Source of the DNA: Candidatus Kaiserbacteria bacterium RIFCSPHIGHO2_01_FULL_55_37
GTDB lineage: Bacteria; Patescibacteriota; Minisyncoccia; Phycocordibacterales; UBA2100
Direction of reading: 5' to 3'
DNA: 34,639 bases
NCBI GenBank assembly: GCA_001781175.1
Contig: MFKY01000036.1
Location: 1 to 34,639 of the forward strand
A program made the translations under genes and the position numbers. Below, piece by piece: positions 1 to 8,146 of this stretch (positions are counted from its first letter, which is position 1; every line of letters starts with the position of its first letter). The notes beneath the pieces were generated by a model. That model saw nothing but the letters and a program-made list of their open reading frames with translations. It did not search any database and was not told where the DNA came from.

Positions 1-3000
1 CGCAATCTTAATACTTCCCTCTATGAGACGGGCGGCGTCGAATTCCGGCCATTCCGTTTTATGTACCGATTTTTTCTGTCCGCTTTCCGCCCACAATTCT
101 TCGACTATATGTGGCGCAAAGGGCGCGAGCAGTCTAAGGAAGCTCTCCCACTGGCCCTTGCCGAGTGCTTTCTCCTTCTCTAATGCATTCTGAAACATCA
201 TGAGCGCGCTGATGGCCGTGTTGAATTTCATGGCCGCAATATCTTCACCCACTTTTTTGATGGTTTTGTGAAGAAGATTCTCAAGCCCCGCGTTGTTCAC
301 TTTGCCAACATACTCCCGCGCTTTCCACACCCTCTCCAGGAAGCGACGGACACCGACGACGCTGTCGGGATTCCACGGGTAGCTGCTGACTTCGTTGTAA
401 GGACCGATAAAGGCGAGGTACATGCGCACGGTGTCCGCGCCCAGCCGTCCGACCACCTCATCGGGGTCAATCACGTTGCCGCGCGATTTGCTCATCTTTT
501 GCCCGTCGGGCCCGAGGATGAGCGAGCGGTTCATGCGGCGCGTGTAAGGCTCCGGCTCCTTCACCAATCCGAGGTCGAAGAGCGCTTTGTGCCAGAAGCG
601 TGAATACAAGACGTGCATCGTAGTGTGCTCCGCGCCGCCAGAGTAGAGGTCCACAGGCATCCAGTTTTCCTGTTTACTGCTGCCTGCAAACTGTTTACTA
701 TTTTTGGGGTCTGTGTAGCGGAGGAAATACCATGATGAATCCACGAACGTGTCGAGCGTATCGGTCTCGCGTTCGGCCTTTCCTTTGCATTGTGGGCATT
801 TCACTTGCACGAATTTCTTCACCTTCGCGAGCGGTGATTTTCCGTTCCCCTCCGGTAGATAATCCTTGACCTCTGGCAGCTTCACGGGTAACTCGTTGTC
901 TTTGACAGCCACGGGGCCGCATGAGGCGCAGTGCACGATGGGTATCGGCACGCCCCAGTAACGCTGGCGCGAAACTATCCAATCACGGAGTTTGTATGTC
1001 TTGGCGAGCCGGCCAAATTTCGCGCCGGCCAACGGAATGGCTTCTTCGCTCGTTAGGCCGTCGAATTCACCGGAGTCGTAGAGTATCCCCTTCCCCGTGT
1101 ACGGCCTTTCCTGATGCCGGTCCCACGCGTACCGGTAATCATCCTTATTGATAAATCTTGATACTTCCTTTTCTTCCAGCCACCGTACTTCATGTCGAGC
1201 TTTTTCGTCCGCGGATACCTCTACCTGTTCGTCACCGAGTAATTCAAAAAAGAGTGGCGAATAGTGAGCAATTGTATTGGTCTTGCGAAGCAGACTGTAA
1301 TACTTGGAATGTGCCGGCCTTCCAAGCTCGCGAACGAAAGAAATGTTCGTATACCCGGTTTCTTCACGAATCTCCCGGATACCTGCTTCGATAAGGCTTT
1401 CGTTACCCTCAATACCGCCGGAGACGAATTCGTGCGTTGCCGTCGGACGGTAATTAATACAGAGATACTTCCCATCGGACCGGCGTCTGACGATGGCCAT
1501 GACCGCCTTACGTTCGACAAAAGGCTGCCCTTCCCGCACGGCGTCGAGACCTGAGGTGCGGGTGATCAAAGGCTCCACCGTTTCTTTTAGCGGAATACCA
1601 TATTTATGTGCGAACTCGACGTCTCGCTCATCATGCGCGTCGCCGAATAGAGCTCCGGTACCAAAAGTCGCGATCGCGAAGTCTGCTACCCATACCGGGA
1701 TCTCCTTGCCGGTCGTTGGATTGATAGCTTTCACGCCTTTGAGTTCGACACCGTTTTTCTCTTTGCCTGCTGCGAGACGTTCAATTTCTTTCTTCTTGGC
1801 CGCCTGAGCGACGTATTTCTGGACCTCGTTGTTGTTCTGTAGAACGGTCTTGTGTGTGAGAGCGAGTGTAACCCACGGATGCTCAGGCGCTAGCACGAGG
1901 AAGGTACCGCCAAAGAGCGTATCGGCGCGGGTCGTGAAGACACGGATGCTGGGGGCACACATCATCAGCACGTCGGGTTCTTTTGCGCCGGTAAAATGCG
2001 GGGAGCTTGCCTTCCCTGCCATTAACATCGCACCTAATTCTTTGACGTATATCTGTGCGTCGGAAGCCGACACCACCGGGTCTTTCCCGTCTGGCACGAC
2101 CATGAACGTTCCGGCATTCTTCTTGATTGCCCTGAAATCAAAACCCTTTTTGCATGCAATGGTTACACTCTTGCGCACTTTGGTATCGAGAAACTTCCCC
2201 GAAAACGGCGTCGAGACGAGTACCACGCGGCGTACCTTGTGACCCCGTTCCAAGAGGCGCAAAGTCACGATGCCGCCGAACGAGTGCCCGACGATGACCG
2301 TGCGCCCGTCGAGCGTACAGTGTTTCTCCACGTAATTTGCCTGTTCCTCGTCGTCAGGCTCATTGGGGTTTGGCATATCAACAACCTCAACTTCGTAACC
2401 GCGCTTTTCAAGTTCGGCTTTGAGCCACGGCTGGTACTCCCCATCTGACGAGCTTTCTCTCCCATGCAATAAAAGGAAACGAGAGTCATCTTCGACAGCA
2501 CCCGTGAGCGGAAAATCTATTTCCGCGCCTTCGGAGCGGCCTATCCAATTTTTTTGCGACTCTTTTATTTCTTTCGGCCAATCGAGCGCGTCGAGGTCGC
2601 CTATGAGGCGCTCCGCGTAATCGGTAATTTTGATATTCCATTGGAGCATCTGTTTCTGTACAACCTCGCTGTCGCATCGCTCACACTTACCATTTACCAC
2701 TTGCTCATTGGCGAGGACGGTTTTATCTTTCGGACACCAATTCACCGTGGTCTCTTTGCGGTACACCAATCCCGCCTTGAAAAGCTGGAGGAAAAGCCAC
2801 TGCGTCCATTTGTAGTACGCGGGGTCGCACGTGACCACCTCGCGTGACCAATCGAATGATGTCCCCATCGAGCGGACCTGCTTTCTCATATACTCGATGT
2901 TGCCGAGCGTCCATTTCCGCGGATTGAGTTTGTTCTTGATGGCGGCATTCTCGGCGGGCAGCCCGAAGGCATCGAATCCTATCGGGTACAGCACATTTTT

Positions 3001-3210
3001 CCCCTGCATGCGCAAAGCCCGCGCCAAGATATCGGGCACCGCAAAGGCGTACCAGTGCCCTACGTGGAGGTTGCCGGAGGGATACGGAAATTCGACGAGA
3101 AGGTGGAAATTATCTTTCCCCTTCGCGATGTCGCGCGTTTTGTAGAGGCCGTCCTTCTCCCACTTTTTTTGCCATTTCTCCTCGATTTTCTTGTGGTCGT
3201 AGGCTCCCAT
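1..3210 (-). CDS. leuS: Leucyl-tRNA synthetase (C-terminus runs off the window) with inserted alpha/beta-hydrolase and NUDIX domains
   Basis: Manual translation of the minus frame from ATG at 3210 is open to position 1 (1070 codons): MGAYDHKKIEEKWQKKWEKDGLYKTRD..., HIGH-like GNLHVGH, WIGRSEGAEIDFPL, editing-site TTRADTLFGGTFLVLAPEHP and AHDERD, RDWIVSRQRYWGVPIPI, GQKMSKSRGNVIDPDE. Absent from the ORF track because there is no stop inside the window. Confidence 0.97.
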   Translation of the reverse strand, partial: MGAYDHKKIEEKWQKKWEKDGLYKTRDIAKGKDNFHLLVEFPYPSGNLHVGHWYAFAVPDILARALRMQGKNVLYPIGFDAFGLPAENAAIKNKLNPRKWTLGNIEYMRKQVRSMGTSFDWSREVVTCDPAYYKWTQWLFLQLFKAGLVYRKETTVNWCPKDKTVLANEQVVNGKCERCDSEVVQKQMLQWNIKITDYAERLIGDLDALDWPKEIKESQKNWIGRSEGAEIDFPLTGAVEDDSRFLLLHGRESSSDGEYQPWLKAELEKRGYEVEVVDMPNPNEPDDEEQANYVEKHCTLDGRTVIVGHSFGGIVTLRLLERGHKVRRVVLVSTPFSGKFLDTKVRKSVTIACKKGFDFRAIKKNAGTFMVVPDGKDPVVSASDAQIYVKELGAMLMAGKASSPHFTGAKEPDVLMMCAPSIRVFTTRADTLFGGTFLVLAPEHPWVTLALTHKTVLQNNNEVQKYVAQAAKKKEIERLAAGKEKNGVELKGVKAINPTTGKEIPVWVADFAIATFGTGALFGDAHDERDVEFAHKYGIPLKETVEPLITRTSGLDAVREGQPFVERKAVMAIVRRRSDGKYLCINYRPTATHEFVSGGIEGNESLIEAGIREIREETGYTNISFVRELGRPAHSKYYSLLRKTNTIAHYSPLFFELLGDEQVEVSADEKARHEVRWLEEKEVSRFINKDDYRYAWDRHQERPYTGKGILYDSGEFDGLTSEEAIPLAGAKFGRLAKTYKLRDWIVSRQRYWGVPIPIVHCASCGPVAVKDNELPVKLPEVKDYLPEGNGKSPLAKVKKFVQVKCPQCKGKAERETDTLDTFVDSSWYFLRYTDPKNSKQFAGSSKQENWMPVDLYSGGAEHTTMHVLYSRFWHKALFDLGLVKEPEPYTRRMNRSLILGPDGQKMSKSRGNVIDPDEVVGRLGADTVRMYLAFIGPYNEVSSYPWNPDSVVGVRRFLERVWKAREYVGKVNNAGLENLLHKTIKKVGEDIAAMKFNTAISALMMFQNALEKEKALGKGQWESFLRLLAPFAPHIVEELWAESGQKKSVHKTEWPEFDAARLIEGSIKIA
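1087..1539 (-). other. NUDIX domain inserted in LeuRS
   Basis: In-frame KAVMAIVRRRSDGKYLCINYRPTATHEFVSGGIEGNESLIEAGIREIREETGYTNISF...; GGIEGNESLIEAGIREIREETGY fits the NUDIX box Gx5Ex7REUxEExGU exactly. Confidence 0.92.
1948..2490 (-). other. Alpha/beta-hydrolase domain (RBBP9/YdeN-like) inserted in LeuRS CP1
   Basis: In-frame RFLLLHGRESSSDGEYQPWLKAELEKRGYEVEVVDMPNPNEPDDEEQANYVEKH...RTVIVGHSFGGIVTLRLLE...FDFRAIKKNAGTFMVVPDGKDPVVSASDAQIYVKELGA...SSPHFTG; GHSFG nucleophile elbow plus candidate Asp (KDPVV) and His (SPHF). Confidence 0.88.
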
Positions 3211-3252
3211 TGGAGTAGCCTACCACACGGCCGCCGACCGGGAAAATCGCGC

Positions 3253-4221
3253 CTAGAACCCTTTTTGTTTGGAGTACGGAGGATATCGTTGAGGGTCGAT
3301 GGTGCGCTCAAAGCAAACCCTACCTGCAGCATGCTGCCAATTGTCCTGAATGTCTTTACCCTCCGCTCCAACCGGCTCGGTAGGCAGCGGCATGGAGCGG
3401 CCCTGCAAAACATTGGTACCGCCTTCATTTGCGAATGTCGCGCAGAGTTTGAACGAGAGAGCGCCTGTTGAAGAGTACTCGTACGCCTCTTTCGTCTGCG
3501 GGTCGAGTGGAAGTATGTTGTTGGTGATGGGGTCATTCAATCCGGAAAGTGCGGCGGGCAACTTCTCTTTCTGCTGCCAATAATTCACGATCTGCCACTG
3601 AATGGCCTGCAGATCCTGTACACGTATCGCATCTTGTTTTTGCGCGCGTATCTGCTGCGGAGTACCAACGATGAAGAAACCGGCAAGAATAGTGACGATG
3701 ACAAGCAGGCCGACGCCCCAGTTGACCAGCCGCGCCCGCATCGGCTCGCGTTCCCAGTAGCCCCAGAGGTCCGCAATGAAATGCACAAAGCCGAGGCCCG
3801 CGACGAGGAGTACCGTCAAGACTTTAAGAAGAAAACCCGCAGTGAGGTCCTCGCCTTGGAGGTACGTATTGAGAAGTACGATGAGGTCCACAACGATAGT
3901 GGCACCCGCAAGGAAAAGCGTCAGAAAAAGCGCCCACCGGCGAATCCATATCTCGTTGCGCGAAGGGTCCGCTACAATGCCGCGCCGTATGAAGCGCATC
4001 AGAACGAGGAATACCGGCGTGAGGACAATGAGCGCTGCCGTCTCGTAGCTGATGCCGGAGGAGTAGGGGTCTATGTAGTATGTACCCGAAACCGGATTCG
4101 GAGATGCCTTATTAATGTATTCGAACAACAGAGCAATAAAAGCCACGACGCCCGCATAGAGCGAGACCATGGCGCCTACCCAAAAGACGAAGTCCTTCGG
4201 CGTTACCTTCGGTTTATCCAT
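3253..4221 (-). CDS. DUF5671-like multi-TM protein with pseudopilin-like extracytoplasmic C-terminal region
   Basis: ORF with likely start MDKPKVTPKDFVFWVGAMVSLYAG; several hydrophobic segments, then DLQAIQWQIVNYWQQKEKLPAALSGLNDP...LPLDPQTKEAYEYSSTGALSFKLCATF. Confidence 0.75.
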   Translation of the reverse strand: MDKPKVTPKDFVFWVGAMVSLYAGVVAFIALLFEYINKASPNPVSGTYYIDPYSSGISYETAALIVLTPVFLVLMRFIRRGIVADPSRNEIWIRRWALFLTLFLAGATIVVDLIVLLNTYLQGEDLTAGFLLKVLTVLLVAGLGFVHFIADLWGYWEREPMRARLVNWGVGLLVIVTILAGFFIVGTPQQIRAQKQDAIRVQDLQAIQWQIVNYWQQKEKLPAALSGLNDPITNNILPLDPQTKEAYEYSSTGALSFKLCATFANEGGTNVLQGRSMPLPTEPVGAEGKDIQDNWQHAAGRVCFERTIDPQRYPPYSKQKGF

Positions 4222-4293
4222 ATACCGAAATCGTACAACCCTGAGCGTGGATGTCAACTATGCAGGAATTCCCCCCATTAGAAAGCTCCGCTT

Positions 4294-4320
4294 CTCATTC
4301 TGCAGAATGACCTACTGAGT
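4294..4320. repeat. Dispersed intergenic repeat, copy 1
   Basis: ctcattctgcagaatgacctactgagt; nearly identical to 34499..34525. Confidence 0.7.
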
Positions 4321-4342
4321 AACGGGGCATGCATTACGCCAC

Positions 4343-5443
4343 CTAGTTGTGTAGAAACTCCATCACGTCTCCGTCTTCTACGACGTATTCTTTCCCTTCC
4401 GTCCGAAGAACTCCCTTATCGCGAGCCCTGCTCCACGAACCGGCTTCCAAAAGTTTGTCCCAGTGTATGACCTCGGCGCGGATGAATTTGTCGCGGAAAT
4501 CTGTATGGATGGCCGCTCCCGCGTCCGGGGCAGTCGAGCCGCGGCGTATCGTCCACGCGCGCGACTCGTCCTCTCCCGTTGTAAAAAAAGATATAAGGTC
4601 GAGGAGGTGATATCCACCCTTGATAAGCGCATCGAGTCCATCGTCTGCGACGCCGAGCTCGCGGCGAAAATCCGCGCGCTCGTCGTCGTGCACATCGGAG
4701 AGGTCGCTTTCGACTCCCGCGTCTACGACAACATACTGTGCACCCGACGAATCGAGGAAATTTTTGAGTGCGTGCCACCGGTCACCACCCTCGGCATCCA
4801 CATTCACTGTGCCACTCTTCCTATTCAGTATGTATAAGACCGGCTTCATGGTGAGCAGATGCAGGCCCTTGGCGACGAGTTGTTCTTTCGCACCGAGCCC
4901 CACAGTCCGGGCTGCTTTTCCTAATTTCAAAACCGGTACTATCTTGCGAAGCACATCACGCTCGGCGACAAGTTCTTTATCACCTCCTTTGGAATCGCGC
5001 TCCACCCGTTCCAGCCGCTTCTCCGCCGTCTGCATGTCGGCGAGCACGAGCTCGAGGTCTATCGTCTCAATGTCGGAGAGAGGGTCCACTTGGCCGACTA
5101 CGTGATGCACATCCTCATCGTCGAACATGCGCACGACTTCCGCAATGGCGTCCACTTCGCGGATGTGCGTGAGAAACTGGTTGCCAAGCCCCTCCCCCTG
5201 CGATGCGCCTTTCACAAGGCCCGCGATATCAACAAACTCAACAACCGCAGGTACTTTCTTCGCAGAGTTCGACATCGTAGAGAGTTTATCTAAACGGAAA
5301 TCGGGCATGGCGACAATGCCGACCGACGGGTCAATGGTACAAAACGGATAGTTCTCGGCGGGAACGCCTTTTTTGGTCAATGCATTAAAAAGCGTCGATT
5401 TCCCGACGTTGGGCAACCCGACAATCCCTATTGATAGCGACAT
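4343..5443 (-). CDS. ychF: Ribosome-binding Obg-family ATPase YchF
   Basis: MSLSIGIVGLPNVGKSTLFNALTKKGVPAENYPFCTIDPSVGIVAMPDFRLD...; C-terminal TGS ending EYVVEDGDVMEFLHN. Confidence 0.97.
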   Translation of the reverse strand: MSLSIGIVGLPNVGKSTLFNALTKKGVPAENYPFCTIDPSVGIVAMPDFRLDKLSTMSNSAKKVPAVVEFVDIAGLVKGASQGEGLGNQFLTHIREVDAIAEVVRMFDDEDVHHVVGQVDPLSDIETIDLELVLADMQTAEKRLERVERDSKGGDKELVAERDVLRKIVPVLKLGKAARTVGLGAKEQLVAKGLHLLTMKPVLYILNRKSGTVNVDAEGGDRWHALKNFLDSSGAQYVVVDAGVESDLSDVHDDERADFRRELGVADDGLDALIKGGYHLLDLISFFTTGEDESRAWTIRRGSTAPDAGAAIHTDFRDKFIRAEVIHWDKLLEAGSWSRARDKGVLRTEGKEYVVEDGDVMEFLHN

Positions 5444-5498
5444 CGCGCAATACTAGCCGAAAAAGTGTCCGCCGACTAGCAAAACCCTTAATAAACAG

Positions 5499-7145
5499 CT
5501 ACAAGTTTTCTTCGCGTACCGTCAGTAACTGACCCGCCTTAGTGGTGTGAAGTGATTGCACAATACCGCTCGGCCAACGGATGGTGAGTGTGTCCACGGT
5601 GGTGGACGTGCCGAGACCGAACGTTTGCCACAGACTGTTTTGTGATAGGAAAGAACCGCCCGATATCACCTCGCGTATCTGCTTTTTCCCGCCGATTTCT
5701 ACGGTAATGCGCGCGCCTACTCCGTCGCGGTTGCTTTTCGTGCCGATGAGCTTAACCGTCAAATAATGATTGCCGTTGGGCACCGCCTGGTACAGACGGT
5801 TTGCCGACGGTTGTGGAAATCCCTCGTCGGCGCGCACAAAGACATCCGTAAAGCCGTCATTGTTATAGTCACCGAATGCCGCCGCCGAGCGCGTATCGGT
5901 GCCCGAAATCCCGGACTGCCCGGCGACGTCGGTAAATGTTCCGCCCGTATTTTTGTACAAGCGGTCCGACCTGTTCGGATACGCATTTGCGAACGTCGCG
6001 TTCGTCGTCCAACCGCTCACGGCATAGAGGTCCAGCAATCCGTCGTTATCGAAATCCAGCGCCCCCACACCCCATCCGAGTGAGTCGAAATTGTCCGTCC
6101 CCGTGCTTGTCGCGCTCTCGGTGAACGTTCCGTCGCCGTTGTTGCGCCAGAGAAGATTTCGGTGTCCGGAACCGACATATATATCCAGGTATCCGTCGTT
6201 GTCGTAATCGCCCACCGCCGTCCCGTGCGTGCTATGCACGATGCACAGACCCGCTTTCTCCGTAACGTCGGTGAATGTGCCGTCCCCGTTGTTGTGATAG
6301 AGGGCATTGGCGAGCCGCTCGGTACCGGTATACAAGTCCGGCAGTCCGTCGTTGTCGTAATCGAGCCACGTGGCCTGCCAATTTGCCTTGGTGCCGACGG
6401 TGACTTTCTCGGGACCTCCCTGCTTGTAAGAACTGCATCGCGCTTCCCCGCTCACGTGCGCACGCGCGGCCACGTCCGTGAACGTCCCATCGCGGTTGTT
6501 GTGATACAGGATATCCGGCTCCACCACCCAACCGGTGACCTTCCATTCCGTATCGGTTTTGTCGAACTGAGGCTCTCCATACGTAGCCACATAGATATCG
6601 AGATAGCCGTCGTTGTCGTAATCCCCCCACGTGACCCCCATGCTGCGCGCGCGGACGGTGATGCCGGCCTGTTTGCTTACATCGCTGAATGTGCCGTTGC
6701 AGTTGCTGTGGAAGAGTTGGTCGGCTTCGCCGCCTGGCGCCACATTTTCTCCGTTCGCGATATATATATCGGGACATCCGTCGTTGTCGTAATCGCCGAA
6801 CGTGGCGCTTACGGCCGAGTGACGTACCGATGTGAGGGCGGCGCTCTCGGTGACATCTGCAAAGGTTCCATTGTGCTCGTTGTGATATAAACGATAGCCG
6901 AGCTTTCCTCCCCCGCGCACGAGCAAGTCCAGAAAACCGTCGCTATCATAGTCACCCCACGAAACCCCTCCTTTTGAGGGTATGGAAGGCAGGCCGGATT
7001 TGACGATTTCGTCTATATACACTCCCCGGGCCTGCCCGGTAAACAACGCGGCCACCGCAAATATTGCAGAGAAAAGCACTACGAGCGCCAATAACGTATT
7101 CAGGGCGCTACTACCGCATGAGTATCGCTGCGCCAAAAAAGACAT
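5499..7145 (-). CDS. CRTAC1-like FG-GAP/VCBS repeat protein with ASPIC/UnbV-like C-terminus, exported
   Basis: N-terminal hydrophobic segment; repeated GDYDNDGYLDIYV / LYHNNGDGTFTDVT units; C-term NHYLTVKLIGTKSNRDGVGARITVEIGGKKQIREVISGGSFLSQNS...FGLG. Confidence 0.92.
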   Translation of the reverse strand: MSFLAQRYSCGSSALNTLLALVVLFSAIFAVAALFTGQARGVYIDEIVKSGLPSIPSKGGVSWGDYDSDGFLDLLVRGGGKLGYRLYHNEHNGTFADVTESAALTSVRHSAVSATFGDYDNDGCPDIYIANGENVAPGGEADQLFHSNCNGTFSDVSKQAGITVRARSMGVTWGDYDNDGYLDIYVATYGEPQFDKTDTEWKVTGWVVEPDILYHNNRDGTFTDVAARAHVSGEARCSSYKQGGPEKVTVGTKANWQATWLDYDNDGLPDLYTGTERLANALYHNNGDGTFTDVTEKAGLCIVHSTHGTAVGDYDNDGYLDIYVGSGHRNLLWRNNGDGTFTESATSTGTDNFDSLGWGVGALDFDNDGLLDLYAVSGWTTNATFANAYPNRSDRLYKNTGGTFTDVAGQSGISGTDTRSAAAFGDYNNDGFTDVFVRADEGFPQPSANRLYQAVPNGNHYLTVKLIGTKSNRDGVGARITVEIGGKKQIREVISGGSFLSQNSLWQTFGLGTSTTVDTLTIRWPSGIVQSLHTTKAGQLLTVREENL

Positions 7146-7177
7146 CGGGCAATACTAGCGGAAAACAAACACAGGCG

Positions 7178-8140
7178 CTAGAACGCCAGAGAAACGCTTG
7201 CCGCCTGGCCGTCGCGCGGGAGCTGAACGGCAGAAACAGTGTTTCCGTTGAGGAAGATGAATGAAAGCGCGATGGCGATAAGGACCGCGCCGCCCAGGAT
7301 AACTTCAAGATACTGCACTTTCGACTTCACGAAGACGGCTATCCCGAGAAGAACTGCAACGAAGGCGGCAAAGATGCCAAAGACCCACGTGACTGTGTGA
7401 TTCGGTGAACTTGCGGCCGTCGCGACGGCACCCGCGCCTACAGGTGCGGGCGCAACCTCCGCGCCGAGCACTTGACTCACCTGAGCAGGTGCCGAAGAGG
7501 CCGGTGCGGCGGCCGTCGCGACCGTGGCCTTTGGCGTTTTCGACTTTGTCGGTGCGGCGGAAGCAACCGCTTCGGTTGGAGGCGTTGCGAAAAACTGGAC
7601 GACAAATGTTGTATCCTTTCCCTCGTATACTCCCTGTGCGGTGGCGATACCGATACGCGTGTACTGGGGCTTCACGATGTTGGCATGATGTTCGGGCGAG
7701 TTCATCCACGCCTCTTCCACATCTATCGAGTCGCTGAAGTTGATGGCGAGATTTTCCCCCGCGTAGGAATAGTTATAGCCGACCAAATCCAGCCAGTGCC
7801 ACGGCGTCTTCCCGTCGGGGCTCACGTGTGCGAAGTAACTTTTGGCTGCCATGTCGTTCGCTTTTGCCTGGGCGGCTTTCGCCAGATGCGCGTCGAACAC
7901 GAGCTTGGCGTTGCCCGCTGCGACGCGGTCCTTGTTGGTCATATCCGCAAGCGCGGCGGGAAGCACGGCGGCGGTAAAACCGGTCTTCTGAAGGAGAGGC
8001 GTGCCGATCACATACACTCCTTCGATAACGAACAGGATGAGTACTATGATGGCAACCGATTCCTTCGCCAAAAGCGCGGGCTTGAATTTATTGCCCGCGT
8101 GCGGGATGAGGTAATGCTTCAGCTTGCGAAACCGCTTCAT
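7178..8140 (-). CDS. CAP (SCP/PR-1, YkwD-like) domain protein with N- and C-terminal TM segments
   Basis: NKDRVAAGNAKLVFDAHLAKAAQAKANDMAAKSYFAHVSPDGKTPWHWLDLVGYNYSYAGENLAINF...EEAWMNSPEHHANIV...RIGIATAQG; C-terminal hydrophobic stretches. Confidence 0.92.
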   Translation of the reverse strand: MKRFRKLKHYLIPHAGNKFKPALLAKESVAIIVLILFVIEGVYVIGTPLLQKTGFTAAVLPAALADMTNKDRVAAGNAKLVFDAHLAKAAQAKANDMAAKSYFAHVSPDGKTPWHWLDLVGYNYSYAGENLAINFSDSIDVEEAWMNSPEHHANIVKPQYTRIGIATAQGVYEGKDTTFVVQFFATPPTEAVASAAPTKSKTPKATVATAAAPASSAPAQVSQVLGAEVAPAPVGAGAVATAASSPNHTVTWVFGIFAAFVAVLLGIAVFVKSKVQYLEVILGGAVLIAIALSFIFLNGNTVSAVQLPRDGQAASVSLAF

Positions 8141-8146
8141 GTGATG

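Noticed and set aside
268-3145. Many small ORFs on both strands across 268..3145
   Set aside because: All overlap the single open leuS minus frame, which contains the conserved LeuRS and insert motifs.
6162-6890. Regularly spaced tccgtcgttgtcgtaatc repeats resembling a CRISPR-like array
   Set aside because: They are in-frame codons for DYDNDG calcium-loop repeats in a VCBS/FG-GAP protein; spacing follows protein repeats and intervening sequence is coding.
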